Assembly: GCA_964583605.1 (NCBI GenBank)
Contig: CAZOWL010000073.1
Location: forward strand, 1 to 22,694
DNA length: 22,694 nt
Direction: 5' to 3'
Source: CAZOWL01 sp964583605
GTDB taxonomy: Bacteria; Pseudomonadota; Gammaproteobacteria; Chromatiales; Chromatiaceae
Shown piece by piece: positions 1 to 7,564 of this stretch (within the stretch, counting starts at the first letter, position 1; the number at the start of each line of letters is the position of its first letter). The position numbers were made by a program, and so were the translations under genes. A model generated the notes under the pieces. The model was not told the DNA's origin. It searched no databases and saw only the letters and a list, made by a program, of their open reading frames with translations.

Positions 1-8
1 TTTCTGAG

Positions 9-42
9 CCTCCGCAATTTTTACATCAGAACTTTGCGGAGG
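9..42. repeat. Inverted repeat, 9-bp stem and 16-nt loop
   Basis: The arms CCTCCGCAA (9-17) and TTGCGGAGG (34-42) are perfect reverse complements. The stem can be extended by a G-T and an A-T pair outward. There is no T-run after it on the + strand, so it is not a clear terminator. It could be the end of a small mobile element or an operator. Confidence 0.5.
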
Positions 43-68
43 TTATATCATGTATTTTCTAGACGTAT

Positions 69-84
69 ATCATAATGCTATGAT
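69..84. promoter_or_regulatory. Candidate operator or -10 region upstream of the FeoB-like ORF
   Basis: ATCATA and TATGAT form a 6-4-6 inverted repeat that ends 14 nt before the ATG at 99. TATGAT is also close to a sigma70 -10 hexamer. A Fur- or Zur-type dimer site would look like this in outline, but the sequence does not match the usual Zur consensus (a GTTATA-type palindrome) well. The regulator assignment is therefore a guess. Confidence 0.25.
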
Positions 85-98
85 GCGTTTGCCCTGAC

Positions 99-1007
99 AT
101 GGGACCCTTCCTGCTGGTCTGGGCAATGCCCACGGTGCTGCTGTTCGCTCTAATTCTCGGCGCCTACAAGGCGAGCGGATTGATTGAGCGAATCAATGTC
201 GCGCTCCATCCGCTCGTACGCCCGTTCGGTTTGAGCGGGCGAGACCTGGTGCGCGTCATGATGGGGTTCGGCTGCAACGTGCCGGCGGTGATCAGCACGC
301 GCTCCTGCTCGAGCTGTTCGCGAGGCCCCGCCATTTCCGCCATCGCGTTTGGATCGGCATGCAGCTACCAGCTTCCAGCCACCCTGGCTGTTCTGTCTGC
401 GGCGGCCGCCGCGACGGGAACCTCGGCGTTGTGGCTGACGTGGCTGTTCCTGGCGTATCTGCTCGTCACGACCCTTGTTTACCTGCGATTCACGTCGGGG
501 GCAGAGGCCCGTAGCTCGCTGAATGCATTGATGACACCCAGCCGGCCGTTTTTGCAATGGCCGGCTTTGTCAGCCTTGTGGCGAGAGGCCTGGGGAACAG
601 TTCGACAATTCTTGTTGCTGGCGATGCCCGTCTTTGTCGCGATCTGTATCACCGCGTCCCTGTTGGCTCATGTCGGCGCGCTTGACCTGGCCTCTGGGGC
701 CTTGGGCCCTGTGATGAGGCTGTTCGACCTTCCCGCGCCGGCGGCTCTGGCCGTTGTGCTGGCGTCAATCCGCAAAGACGGCATCCTCCTGCTGGCGGCG
801 GATGCCGGTCCGTCCTTTCCCATGACAGCGGCACAGGCGCTGACGGCGGTATACCTGGCAGGCGTTCTTCTGCCCTGTCTGGTCACCGCCATGACGATTG
901 CGCGGGAAACCGGTTGGAAGGCAACGTCCAAACTCCTTGCGCGACAGGCGGGATTCGCAACCCTGTTTGCCCTGATCCTGGCCTGGGGAGGAAGATGGCT
1001 GGTATGA
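99..1007 (+). CDS. FeoB-like metal permease, G domain missing
   Basis: The 302-aa product is a multi-spanning membrane protein matching the C-terminal permease (gate) part of FeoB-family transporters. It has the GFGCNVPAVISTR motif near residues 57-69, followed by a Cys-rich SCSSCSRG stretch, the SACSYQLPATLAV segment and a second gate half with ASIRKDGILLLA. Full FeoB has an N-terminal GTP-binding domain of ~250 residues, which is absent. An in-frame stop lies at 81-83 and family-like residues begin right after it, so the gene looks 5'-truncated rather than mis-started. The upstream sequence is AT-rich and unlike the gene. It may be a remnant or a stand-alone permease. The metal cannot be read from the sequence. 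Being next to a cluster with zinc-ligand losses raises the possibility of zinc or another divalent ion rather than iron. Confidence 0.7.
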   Translation: MGPFLLVWAMPTVLLFALILGAYKASGLIERINVALHPLVRPFGLSGRDLVRVMMGFGCNVPAVISTRSCSSCSRGPAISAIAFGSACSYQLPATLAVLSAAAAATGTSALWLTWLFLAYLLVTTLVYLRFTSGAEARSSLNALMTPSRPFLQWPALSALWREAWGTVRQFLLLAMPVFVAICITASLLAHVGALDLASGALGPVMRLFDLPAPAALAVVLASIRKDGILLLAADAGPSFPMTAAQALTAVYLAGVLLPCLVTAMTIARETGWKATSKLLARQAGFATLFALILAWGGRWLV

Positions 1008-1424
1008 ACTTTATGCGCGATGCGAGGACGCGGGCTCACAGCGCCTCTTGCCGGCCGTACAAAGCGCATTTTGCCCTGCAGAGACCATCTGCCTTGCCGT
1101 CCCACGCTGTTGCGACTTCGCAGGAAGAGGCTCGCGCAGAGGTGTGAGGTGAAGAAAGAGCATTGGTCGCTATCACGAGTGCGCCCCTCTTCTCCTTCTC
1201 TGCGCCGATGCGTCTCGGCCCGAGATATCCTTTTCGCGGCCGTGCCCTCGTCATTCTTCCAGCCTTTTGATGCAGCCGACGATTCTATATTTCATCAGCC
1301 GATAGACCCCATGCGCTCAGGGTTGTGGATCCTGTCTCCCTGACGCTTGAATTTAGCCTCAAGAGCCCAGATTCCCAGGCGCCGGCCTGGGACTCCCACC
1401 CGGCAACACCGCTGTCAAAGCATC
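1008..1424. other. Intergenic region without a supported gene
   Basis: These 417 bases lie between the FeoB-like ORF and folE. Short ORFs overlap here in two frames on the + strand and one on the - strand, but their translations are Arg/Ser/Pro-rich and resemble no family. No clear terminator hairpin with a T-run was found. A promoter for folE could lie here, but none could be called. Confidence 0.5.
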
Positions 1425-2117
1425 ATGAGCAAAAGATCCCTCAAGTTGGCACAAGCACTACCCACTGAAACCGAGCAGCTCAGCCCTGAGGCGGAATCGG
1501 TTCGACAGGCGCTGATCGATACTGGCTTGGAAACGCCGATGATCGACACCGGGCTTACTTCGGAGCAGAAATACCAACGCATTCGCACACTGATGACCGA
1601 GGTCATCGACACCCTCGGTCTCGACCTGCGTGACGACAGCCTGGCGGAGACCCCGCACCGCATCGCCAAGATGTATGTGCACGAAATCTTTTCCGGCCTG
1701 GATTATGCCCAGTTCCCACGCTTGTCACTGATCGACAATAAGATGGGGGCTGATGAGATGGTCAAGGTCAGCAACATCGACCTGACGAGTACCTGCGAAC
1801 ACCATTTCGTCACCATCGATGGCGTTGCGCGTGTCGCGTACATCCCTGCCAGGAAGATCATTGGTCTGTCAAAGATCAACCGTATCGTGCGATTCTTCGG
1901 TCAGCGTCCGCAGGTGCAGGAGCGCTTGACGCGCCAGATTCTGGTCGCCCTGCAAACACTACTGGATACCGAGGATGTTGCGGTGAGCATCGAGGCGGTA
2001 CATTATTGCGTCAAGTCTCGCGGTGTTCAGGATACCAACTCCAAGACCACTACCACGGCTCTAGGCGGTTGTTTCCGCGACAACATCCACACGCGGGCTG
2101 AATTCCTCAGTGGCTGA
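1425..2117 (+). CDS. folE: GTP cyclohydrolase I (type IA)
   Basis: FolE converts GTP to 7,8-dihydroneopterin triphosphate plus formate, the first step of folate synthesis, in the cytoplasm. The 230-aa product compares with ~222 aa for E. coli FolE. The zinc-site motif STCEHH is present (Cys124, His127), as is the second zinc Cys in VHYCVKSRGV. IGLSKINRIV, the run of residues around QVQERLTRQI, and the closing TTTTALGGCF are family hallmarks. The start at 1425 (MSKRSLKL) was chosen because the upstream extension to 1347 has no family similarity and is Arg/Pro-rich. No strong Shine-Dalgarno is visible. This is the zinc-requiring IA type with intact ligands, so it is not the zinc-independent FolE2. 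It is followed by pyrC and hisI with substituted metal ligands, suggesting a second copy of folE in a zinc-linked cluster. Confidence 0.95.
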   Translation: MSKRSLKLAQALPTETEQLSPEAESVRQALIDTGLETPMIDTGLTSEQKYQRIRTLMTEVIDTLGLDLRDDSLAETPHRIAKMYVHEIFSGLDYAQFPRLSLIDNKMGADEMVKVSNIDLTSTCEHHFVTIDGVARVAYIPARKIIGLSKINRIVRFFGQRPQVQERLTRQILVALQTLLDTEDVAVSIEAVHYCVKSRGVQDTNSKTTTTALGGCFRDNIHTRAEFLSG

Positions 2118-2478
2118 AAGGAGCGATCTGGTTCAGGCCCCCTATGTCAGGCTAGGCGCAGTGCTTCCGCGCGGGCACCGACATCTTGCGCATGGGCTGC
2201 ATTGACCTTGCGACTATTGAGTTAGCCCCGGCGACCGCCGCGCGCTGGAGTGCCCCTGGTTTGATTGAACGACTCCGGCCTAGCAAGCGTTTGGCGCTCC
2301 GATCACGTTCACGGGTTGATCGAAAGACATCCCCGCGTCAACCTGCCGCGGGTTCCCGGCGCCAAGAGCGAGCTCTCGAGAAGCTCGGCCAGACCAAAAG
2401 CGAGTTAGCGCTCAGTTGCGAGCGCCTTCAGAGCAGGCCCTGAGCCATCGGCGTCATCCCCTCGCCGCAGACGACATC
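2118..2478. other. Intergenic region without a supported gene
   Basis: This 361-base gap separates folE and the dihydroorotase gene. A + strand ORF at 2186-2443 has an Arg/Ser-rich product with no recognisable motif and is rejected. No terminator or promoter could be assigned with confidence. Confidence 0.5.
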
Positions 2479-3867
2479 ATGAGTGACCTGGCCATCCGAC
2501 GACAAACTCGTGCTCATCGCCATGCCGACCTGCTGGTGCAGGGCGGCACGGTCCTGACACCCAATGGCGCCGAGCGCATCGACGTGGCCTGCGCGGGTGG
2601 TCGTATTGTTGCGTTGGGCGATCTGCAAGGCACCTGGAGTGCAGACACCACCCTGGTTGCGACGGGCTTGCATGTGCTGCCGGGGGTCATCGACAGCCAG
2701 GTGCATTTCCGCGAGCCGGGCTTGACCCACAAGGAAGATCTGGAAACTGGCACGCGCGGCGCGGTGCTCGGCGGCGTCACGAGCATCTTCGAGATGCCCA
2801 ACACCCACCCGCTGACGCTCTGGGAAGCCGATCTGCGGGCCAAGCTGGAAGCCGCCCAGGGCCGTGCCTGGTGCGATTATGCATTTTACGTCGGCGGCTC
2901 GGCGGTCAACGCCGAGCACTTGCAAGCCCTGGAGAATCTGCCCGGCTGCGCTGGCGTCAAGGTCTTCATGGGCAGCTCATTTGGTGACCTCCTGGCCGAT
3001 GATGACGCCCTGCTACGCCGGATCCTGCGCCACGGCCGCCGCCGCATGGCCGTGCATGCCGAGGACGAAGCCCGCCTGCGCGAGCGCAAGGCACTGGTCG
3101 AAGCCAGCGGCGATGTGCGCCAGCATCACCACTGGCGCGATGTGGAAAGCGCCCTCAAGGCCGCGCGGCGCATCGTCGGCATGGCCTCCGAAACCGACCG
3201 CCGCCTGCATCTGCTGCACGTGTCAACAGCCGAGGAGATGGCGTTTCTGGCGCAGCACAAACGCCGCGTCACAGTGGAAGTCTTGCCGAATCATCTGACC
3301 CTGCATGCGCCTGAATGCTATGAACGACTGGGCACCCTCGCCCAGCAGAATCCGCCGGTGCGCGAACGACACCATCAGGATGCCTTGTGGCAAGCCATCC
3401 GCGAAGGCGTGGTGGATGTGATCGGCAGCGACCATGCACCGCATACACGGGAAGAGAAGGCCAGACCCTATCCGCAATCCCCGAGCGGGATGACCGGCGT
3501 GCAGACCCTGTTACCGCTGATGCTCGATCACGTGCATGCCGGCCGCCTCAGCCTGCAGCGACTGGTCGACCTGACCAGTGCCGGCCCGGCGCGCATCTTC
3601 GGTATCGAGGGCAAGGGGCGGATTGCGCTCGGCTACGACGCCGACCTGACCCTGGTCGATCTCGCGGCGCAGCGCACCATCCGCAACGATTGGATCGCCA
3701 GCCGCAGCGGCTGGACCCCCTATGACGGGATGGCCGTCACCGGCTGGCCGATCCATACGGTCATTCGCGGCCAGGTGGTGGTTCGCGATGGGCAATTGAT
3801 GGGCCTGCCCCAAGGCAGGGAGATCCGCTTTCTAGAGATACCCCGTGAAACGACTGTGGGCGTCTGA
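2479..3867 (+). CDS. pyrC: Dihydroorotase, QVH variant (class I-like)
   Basis: The product (462 aa) belongs to the amidohydrolase superfamily and should interconvert N-carbamoyl-aspartate and dihydroorotate in pyrimidine synthesis. Motifs in order are GVIDSQVHFREPGLTHKED at residues ~70-88, the MPNT segment, LLHVSTAEEM, the VEVLPNHLTL segment, and GSDHAPHT with Asp318. The usual HxH metal pair near the N terminus reads Gln74-Val-His76, so one metal ligand is substituted. A similar DQVHFREPG motif occurs in dihydroorotase paralogues of several Proteobacteria and Bacteroidetes, including the PyrC2 type linked to zinc scarcity. The start at 2479 gives MSDLAIRR. The 21 codons upstream of it lack similarity. 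hisI starts 29 nt downstream, so the two are likely cotranscribed. A housekeeping PyrC with intact HxH would be expected elsewhere in the genome. Confidence 0.9.
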   Translation: MSDLAIRRQTRAHRHADLLVQGGTVLTPNGAERIDVACAGGRIVALGDLQGTWSADTTLVATGLHVLPGVIDSQVHFREPGLTHKEDLETGTRGAVLGGVTSIFEMPNTHPLTLWEADLRAKLEAAQGRAWCDYAFYVGGSAVNAEHLQALENLPGCAGVKVFMGSSFGDLLADDDALLRRILRHGRRRMAVHAEDEARLRERKALVEASGDVRQHHHWRDVESALKAARRIVGMASETDRRLHLLHVSTAEEMAFLAQHKRRVTVEVLPNHLTLHAPECYERLGTLAQQNPPVRERHHQDALWQAIREGVVDVIGSDHAPHTREEKARPYPQSPSGMTGVQTLLPLMLDHVHAGRLSLQRLVDLTSAGPARIFGIEGKGRIALGYDADLTLVDLAAQRTIRNDWIASRSGWTPYDGMAVTGWPIHTVIRGQVVVRDGQLMGLPQGREIRFLEIPRETTVGV

Positions 3868-3896
3868 ATCCCTACACCTACCCAAAGAGAAGCCGC

Positions 3897-4409
3897 ATGA
3901 GCAACCCATCCGATCAAGCTCAAGCTCCACTCACGGACGCGATCCGCTTTGCGCCCCGGACCTCTGTCGAGCAAGTCGAAGAGGGCCAGGAGCTTGCCCC
4001 CAGGTTCGATCGCGACGGCCTGATCGCCTGCGTGACCACCGATGCAACGAGCGGCGAGGTTCTGATGCTGGGCTACATGAACCGCGAAGCCCTGGAGAAG
4101 ACAATACTCACCGGCGAGGCGTATTACTGGAGCCGCAGTCGGCAGGTGCTCTGGCACAAGGGGGAGAGCAGCGGCCTGTTTCAACGTGTCGTCGAGATGC
4201 GCATCGACGACGATCAGGATGCCCTGTGGCTGCGCGTTTCGCTTGCGGCCGGCACACACAGCGCACCGGCCAGTTGCCATGTCGGCTACCGCAGTTGCTT
4301 CTACCGCACCGTCGATCTCAAGACGGGCAAGGTCGGTTATGCTGAAACGGAAAAGACCTTCGACCCCAAGCAGGTCTACGGCGATGCCTCCAATCCCACC
4401 GTGCTGTGA
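3897..4409 (+). CDS. hisI: Phosphoribosyl-AMP cyclohydrolase, Cys-to-Asp variant
   Basis: HisI opens the adenine ring of phosphoribosyl-AMP, the third step of histidine synthesis, in the cytoplasm. The 170-aa product has EVLMLGYMNREAL, YYWSRSRQVLWHKGESSG, the Asp-rich metal loop and SCHVGYRSCF with Cys127 and Cys134. In typical HisI the loop reads DCDxD, and its Cys lies 16 residues before the first Cys of the CHxGxxSC motif and acts as the third zinc ligand. Here the loop is DDDQD (residues 104-108), so that Cys is Asp105. The protein is also longer than typical single-domain HisI (~110-140 aa), with an N-terminal extension of ~35 residues. It follows pyrC by 29 nt, with an AAGAGAAG purine stretch just upstream of ATG. 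The variant fits the HisI2 paralogues reported in zinc-homeostasis clusters. Confidence 0.92.
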   Translation: MSNPSDQAQAPLTDAIRFAPRTSVEQVEEGQELAPRFDRDGLIACVTTDATSGEVLMLGYMNREALEKTILTGEAYYWSRSRQVLWHKGESSGLFQRVVEMRIDDDQDALWLRVSLAAGTHSAPASCHVGYRSCFYRTVDLKTGKVGYAETEKTFDPKQVYGDASNPTVL

Positions 4410-4560
4410 TCAGGGGGCAATATGGCGGGCGCAAGTGTTCCAAGGGGTCTATCGCGTCATCAATTCATCGACTCGCTGTCTCGGGGCGCCGCCTAGCCGA
4501 GGCGATAGGGCTCGCAAAGCAAAGGCGCCTCACTGGACATGGTCAGGCGGGTTCGGGGCC

Positions 4561-5514
4561 ATGAGCGATCGCCGAGCAGAGGTCACGACCGTCACCGGCT
4601 ATCACGAGCGGACCGAGCATCGACTGCCCGATCGCTTCGCGGCGTCGCTGGGTTATCTCGACTGGGAGACCCAGCCCGATCCATTCCGCCGTTACGAGGG
4701 CGCGGAGCGTATCGAGCTACCCTTGTGCGAGCCATCGCACGATACTGAGCCTTCGTGGGCGGTGACACGCTCGAACGCGCCCATCTCGCCCGCTGCCCTC
4801 GACATCCATGCCTTCTCCCAGCTGTTCTACGACTCGCTGGCCATCTCGGCCTGGAAACGGGCGGGGCACTCGCAATGGGCGCTGCGGTGTAACCCTTCGA
4901 GCGGCAACCTCCACCCGACCGAGGCCTATGCGCTCGTCGGCCCGATCACCGGGCTGACCGCTCGCCCCGCCTTGCTCCACTATGCGCCAAGGGATCACGC
5001 GTTAGAAGTGCGGCGATGGATCGCTCCACCTGTCTGCGAAGCCCTCTGTCGCCAGCTGCCCACCGGTGCCTTCGTCCTCGGCTTGTCGAGCATCGTATGG
5101 CGCGAGGCGTGGAAATACGGCGAGCGTGCGTTTCGCTACTGTATGCACGATGTCGGGCACGCGATGCAATACATAGTCATTGCCGCACGCATGTTGGGCT
5201 GGCAAGCGCGTCGTATCGAGGGACTCACCGCGGACCAATTGGATCGACTCCTCGCGCTTGACGGCAGCGCTGGGCCCGAGGCTGAGAGCGCCGATGTCCT
5301 GCTGGCGATTGCGCCTCTCCCCACCGCAGCGCACGGACCGGTCCGCCTCACGCTGCCCGACGACGCCCTGACCGGCCTGTGCCCACCAGCATTGGGCACG
5401 GCGAGCGCGCTCTCGTCGGAGCATCAGGATTGGCCGGTGCTGGCAGCGGTGGAGCAGGCCACAAGGGACAAGGGATCGGCTCACGGCGACATCGACGATG
5501 GCCGAGACCGGTAG
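4561..5514 (+). CDS. SagB/ThcOx-type nitroreductase, N-terminal part (truncated)
   Basis: The 317-aa product matches the N-terminal part of SagB/ThcOx-type FMN nitroreductases. It has RCNPSSGNLHPTEAY at residues ~105-120, REAWKYGERAFRYCMHDVGH at ~180-200 and a later SSEHQDWPVL segment. Homologues of this architecture are usually ~500 aa or more, with a second nitroreductase-like half. Here the frame stops at a TAG (5512-5514) that lies inside a hairpin element (5511-5577). The missing C-terminal end, with its CHQDIA and GTGIGCFFD motifs, is found at 7101-7421. The gene therefore appears broken, although the remaining domain is open and could still fold. The start at 4561 (MSDRRAEV) is the first ATG in frame with family-like sequence. 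Substrate unknown. Confidence 0.75.
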   Translation: MSDRRAEVTTVTGYHERTEHRLPDRFAASLGYLDWETQPDPFRRYEGAERIELPLCEPSHDTEPSWAVTRSNAPISPAALDIHAFSQLFYDSLAISAWKRAGHSQWALRCNPSSGNLHPTEAYALVGPITGLTARPALLHYAPRDHALEVRRWIAPPVCEALCRQLPTGAFVLGLSSIVWREAWKYGERAFRYCMHDVGHAMQYIVIAARMLGWQARRIEGLTADQLDRLLALDGSAGPEAESADVLLAIAPLPTAAHGPVRLTLPDDALTGLCPPALGTASALSSEHQDWPVLAAVEQATRDKGSAHGDIDDGRDR

Positions 5515-5577
5515 GGTCCGCTGTGCGGACCTTCTGCAATCAACATTACGGACAGTGGTCTGCACAGCGGACCCTAC
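5511..5577. repeat. 67-bp MITE/REP-like hairpin interrupting the nitroreductase gene
   Basis: GTAGGGTCCGCTGTGC (5511-5526) and GCACAGCGGACCCTAC (5562-5577) are perfect 16-bp terminal inverted repeats around a 35-nt centre. Such GTAGGGTCCGC-type hairpins are common dispersed repeats in Proteobacteria. The element supplies the stop codon of the upstream nitroreductase fragment. No obvious target duplication was resolved. Confidence 0.85.
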
Positions 5578-5732
5578 AATCGGGGGCTCGGAATTTCTGC
5601 ACCGCTACACTACGTCGATTCGTCAGCCATGCAAGCAGGACCAGTGGCTCCGTTGCAGACTACTCCCTGCCCCACCACGCACAGGGCAATGATTGGTCTC
5701 GGGCCACCAACCTAGGCTGATCCGCGGGCGAT

Positions 5733-6689
5733 ATGGTCGAGTCACCTATGCCCACGGCTTTATCGATCCATCAGGTCATCGGCCTGAGCCCAGGCCCGAA
5801 ACTGATCGTGCTCGGCGCGGTGCATGGCAACGAGACCTGCGGCACTCAAGCCATCCGGCGCCTGCTGCAAGAGCTTGAGCAAGGCACGCTGTGCATCGAG
5901 CGCGGCACCCTGACGATGGTGCCCATTGCCAACCCGCTCGCGTATCAGCTCAAGCGCCGCCACGGCGACCGTAACCTGAACCGCAATATGCGCATCACCG
6001 ATGCTCCGCAGGACTTCGAGGATCGAGTAGCCAACGTGCTTTGCCCACTGCTGCAAGCCCACGACGTGCTGCTCGATCTGCATTCTTTCCACACCCCCGG
6101 CGTCCCCTTCGCCCTGATCGGCCCGCGCGACAACCGCGGTGACCTGCAGCCCTTTTCAAAGGCCGACGCGGAAGAGGCGCTGGCGCTACGCCTGGGTGTC
6201 AAACGTTTTGTCGAAGGCTGGCTTGAAACCTATGCCCAAGGCGTGATGGATCGCCAGGCACGCGGCGCCGCCGCGAGCGTCGACTATGGGGTGGGCACGA
6301 CAGAGACCGTGCGCGGCAATGGGGGCATCGCCATCACCCTCGAATGCGGCCAGCATGAAGACGAACAGGCGCCACGGGTGGCCTACGACGCCCTCCGGCG
6401 CACGCTGGCGCATCTGGGCATGGTGACCGACACGGCGCCCTCGCCGACCAACGAGCCCGAAGTCATACGGCTATACCAGGTCGTCGATCGGCTGCACCCG
6501 GATGATCGCTTCAGCAGGGACTGGCGCAGCTTCGAGAGTATCAAGCGCGGCGAAGTGCTCGCCTATCGCCACGATTACGCTGAGCTGACCGCCGACAAAG
6601 ATGGCTGGATTGTGTTTCCGAACCCGACCGCGCAGGTAGATCAGGAGTGGTTTTATCTGGCCGAGGCGTCGGGGCGCCTGGCTCGTTGA
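5733..6689 (+). CDS. AstE/AspA-family zinc deacylase (succinylglutamate desuccinylase/aspartoacylase-like)
   Basis: The 318-aa product is an M14-like metallo-amidohydrolase of the AstE/AspA family. HGNETCG gives the first zinc ligands His31 and Glu34, NLNRNM is the Arg/Asn substrate motif, and LDLHSF gives the third ligand His117. TLECGQH provides the catalytic Glu204. These enzymes hydrolyse N-acyl amino acids. The substrate here is not determinable, and the similarity is to the general family rather than to AstE of the arginine pathway, none of whose other genes are nearby. A second in-frame ATG at 5748 (MPTALSIH) is an equally good start; neither has a strong Shine-Dalgarno. The gene is intact but sits between the two pieces of the broken nitroreductase, just after a MITE-like hairpin, so it may have been inserted there or brought in by rearrangement. 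Confidence 0.88.
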   Translation: MVESPMPTALSIHQVIGLSPGPKLIVLGAVHGNETCGTQAIRRLLQELEQGTLCIERGTLTMVPIANPLAYQLKRRHGDRNLNRNMRITDAPQDFEDRVANVLCPLLQAHDVLLDLHSFHTPGVPFALIGPRDNRGDLQPFSKADAEEALALRLGVKRFVEGWLETYAQGVMDRQARGAAASVDYGVGTTETVRGNGGIAITLECGQHEDEQAPRVAYDALRRTLAHLGMVTDTAPSPTNEPEVIRLYQVVDRLHPDDRFSRDWRSFESIKRGEVLAYRHDYAELTADKDGWIVFPNPTAQVDQEWFYLAEASGRLAR

Positions 6690-7061
6690 TGCGGCTTGGC
6701 CGCGGCTTCAGCGCTCGTTTCAACAAGGATCTCCCGTCTGGCAGGCCGGGCGCCGGACGCTTGAGCAGCGGACTGACGGCCGCAGAGCTGCCGCGCCGGT
6801 ATCGCCGCGGATCCGAGCACGCACGAGGACTCCGGCGAGGGGATGGTCCGGCTACGCCCGCTGAGGGCGCCCCAAGGCCGAGGTGACCAAGCAGCCCGTC
6901 TCAATCCGCCTCTCACCCGAGGGAGGTGGAGACTTCGATGCGGTGGGTGCGTCGAGGGCGGGGCGGGCGAGCTCGGGATTCTTGGACTGGCGCTGCTGGT
7001 TCTATGAGGTTGCTCAGAGGGCGTCGGCGCGACGCCAGCGCACTGGAATCGGACGTGCAAT
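6690..7061. other. Gap with no recognisable gene; expected place of the lost nitroreductase middle
   Basis: These 372 bases lie between the deacylase gene and the nitroreductase tail. ~100 residues of nitroreductase expected between the two fragments could not be recognised here in any + frame. Short ORFs are Arg/Gly-rich and unconvincing. The missing segment is therefore deleted or too degraded to see. Confidence 0.45.
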
Positions 7062-7421
7062 GTGAGACCCCGTGGACGCAAGATCCCACGTGCAGCACAC
7101 TGTCATCAAGACATTGCCGCGCAAGGAGCGCTGGTCACCTCGATGATCGCGTCGTTCGACGATGAGCTTGCTCGTTTCGGTGCCCCGGCCTGGAGGTATC
7201 TCCACTGGGAGGCCGGCGCGACTGGGCAGGTGCTCTATCTGGAAGCGGAGGCCCTGTCGTTATCCGCAACGGGCATTGGCTGCTTCTTCGATCACGCCAT
7301 CCACGCGCTTCTCGGGCTCGCGGGCGGTCGCTTCAGAATGCTCTATGGCATCGCCATCGAGCGTGCCATCCATGACCCCCGCATCCAGACGCTACCCGCT
7401 TATCAATCGTCCCGGAAGTAA
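7062..7421 (+). pseudogene. SagB/ThcOx-type nitroreductase, C-terminal remnant
   Basis: An open frame of 119 codons begins at a GTG at 7062. From about 7101 it matches the C-terminal end of long SagB-type nitroreductases: HCHQDIAAQGALVTSM, then GATGQVLYLEAEA and GTGIGCFFDHAIHALLGL, closing with HDPRIQTLPAY. The first ~13 codons do not resemble the family. It is the natural continuation of the fragment at 4561-5514, from which it is separated by a hairpin element and the deacylase gene. It cannot form a nitroreductase by itself, so a pseudogene remnant is most likely. Its TAA overlaps the ATG of the next small ORF (TAATGA). The last 77 bases of this remnant are the start of the 702-bp duplicated segment. 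Confidence 0.75.
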
Positions 7422-7564
7422 TGAGAGACCGATCCCGCACAATCACGACCCGGCCTTTCGGGCCGTCAGCCATCCTCTTGCTGCTCACGCTGCTGACTGG
7501 TGCGTGCAGCGAGACGCCCGACCCGTCGGCGTATCAAGCCGCCCCCGATGAGAACTGCGGGTGA
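7421..7564 (+). CDS. 47-aa lipoprotein-like ORF, copy 1
   Basis: The ORF begins at an ATG overlapping the preceding TAA and ends at a TGA overlapping the following GTG start. The product has a basic N terminus, a hydrophobic core (SAILLLLTLLTGAC) and a possible lipobox ending at Cys29, followed by a short polar tail. This is a plausible lipoprotein signal peptide attached to only 18 mature residues. DUF3299 proteins usually carry such a signal peptide themselves, and the following DUF3299 ORF lacks one. Inserting a single G in the GGG at 7559-7561 would join the two into one ~208-aa lipoprotein. It may thus be the detached signal peptide of a frameshifted gene, or a genuine translationally coupled small ORF. 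Copy 2 is at 14041-14184. Confidence 0.6.
   Translation: MRDRSRTITTRPFGPSAILLLLTLLTGACSETPDPSAYQAAPDENCG

Larger units (their letters stand above)
1..98. other. AT-rich leader before the FeoB-like ORF
   Basis: This ~98-bp stretch is clearly more AT-rich than the rest of the window. It contains two inverted repeats, listed separately, and no ORF. Recognisable FeoB-like coding sequence starts abruptly at about position 93, after an in-frame TGA at 81-83. The stretch may be a promoter or operator region joined to a truncated gene, or the edge of an inserted element. The window starts here, so what lies upstream is unknown. Confidence 0.5.

Noticed and set aside
42..84. Zur box upstream of the FeoB-like ORF
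   Set aside because: GTTATA occurs at 42-47 and an ATCATA/TATGAT dyad at 69-84, but no site with both half-sites at the right spacing could be matched to the Zur consensus.
914..1343. Two overlapping + strand ORFs after the FeoB-like gene
   Set aside because: They overlap each other in different frames, are Arg/Ser/Pro-rich and show no motif or ribosome binding site.
2186..2443. 85-codon ORF between folE and pyrC
   Set aside because: No family similarity, high Arg/Ser content, no Shine-Dalgarno. It ends beyond the first codons of the extended pyrC frame.
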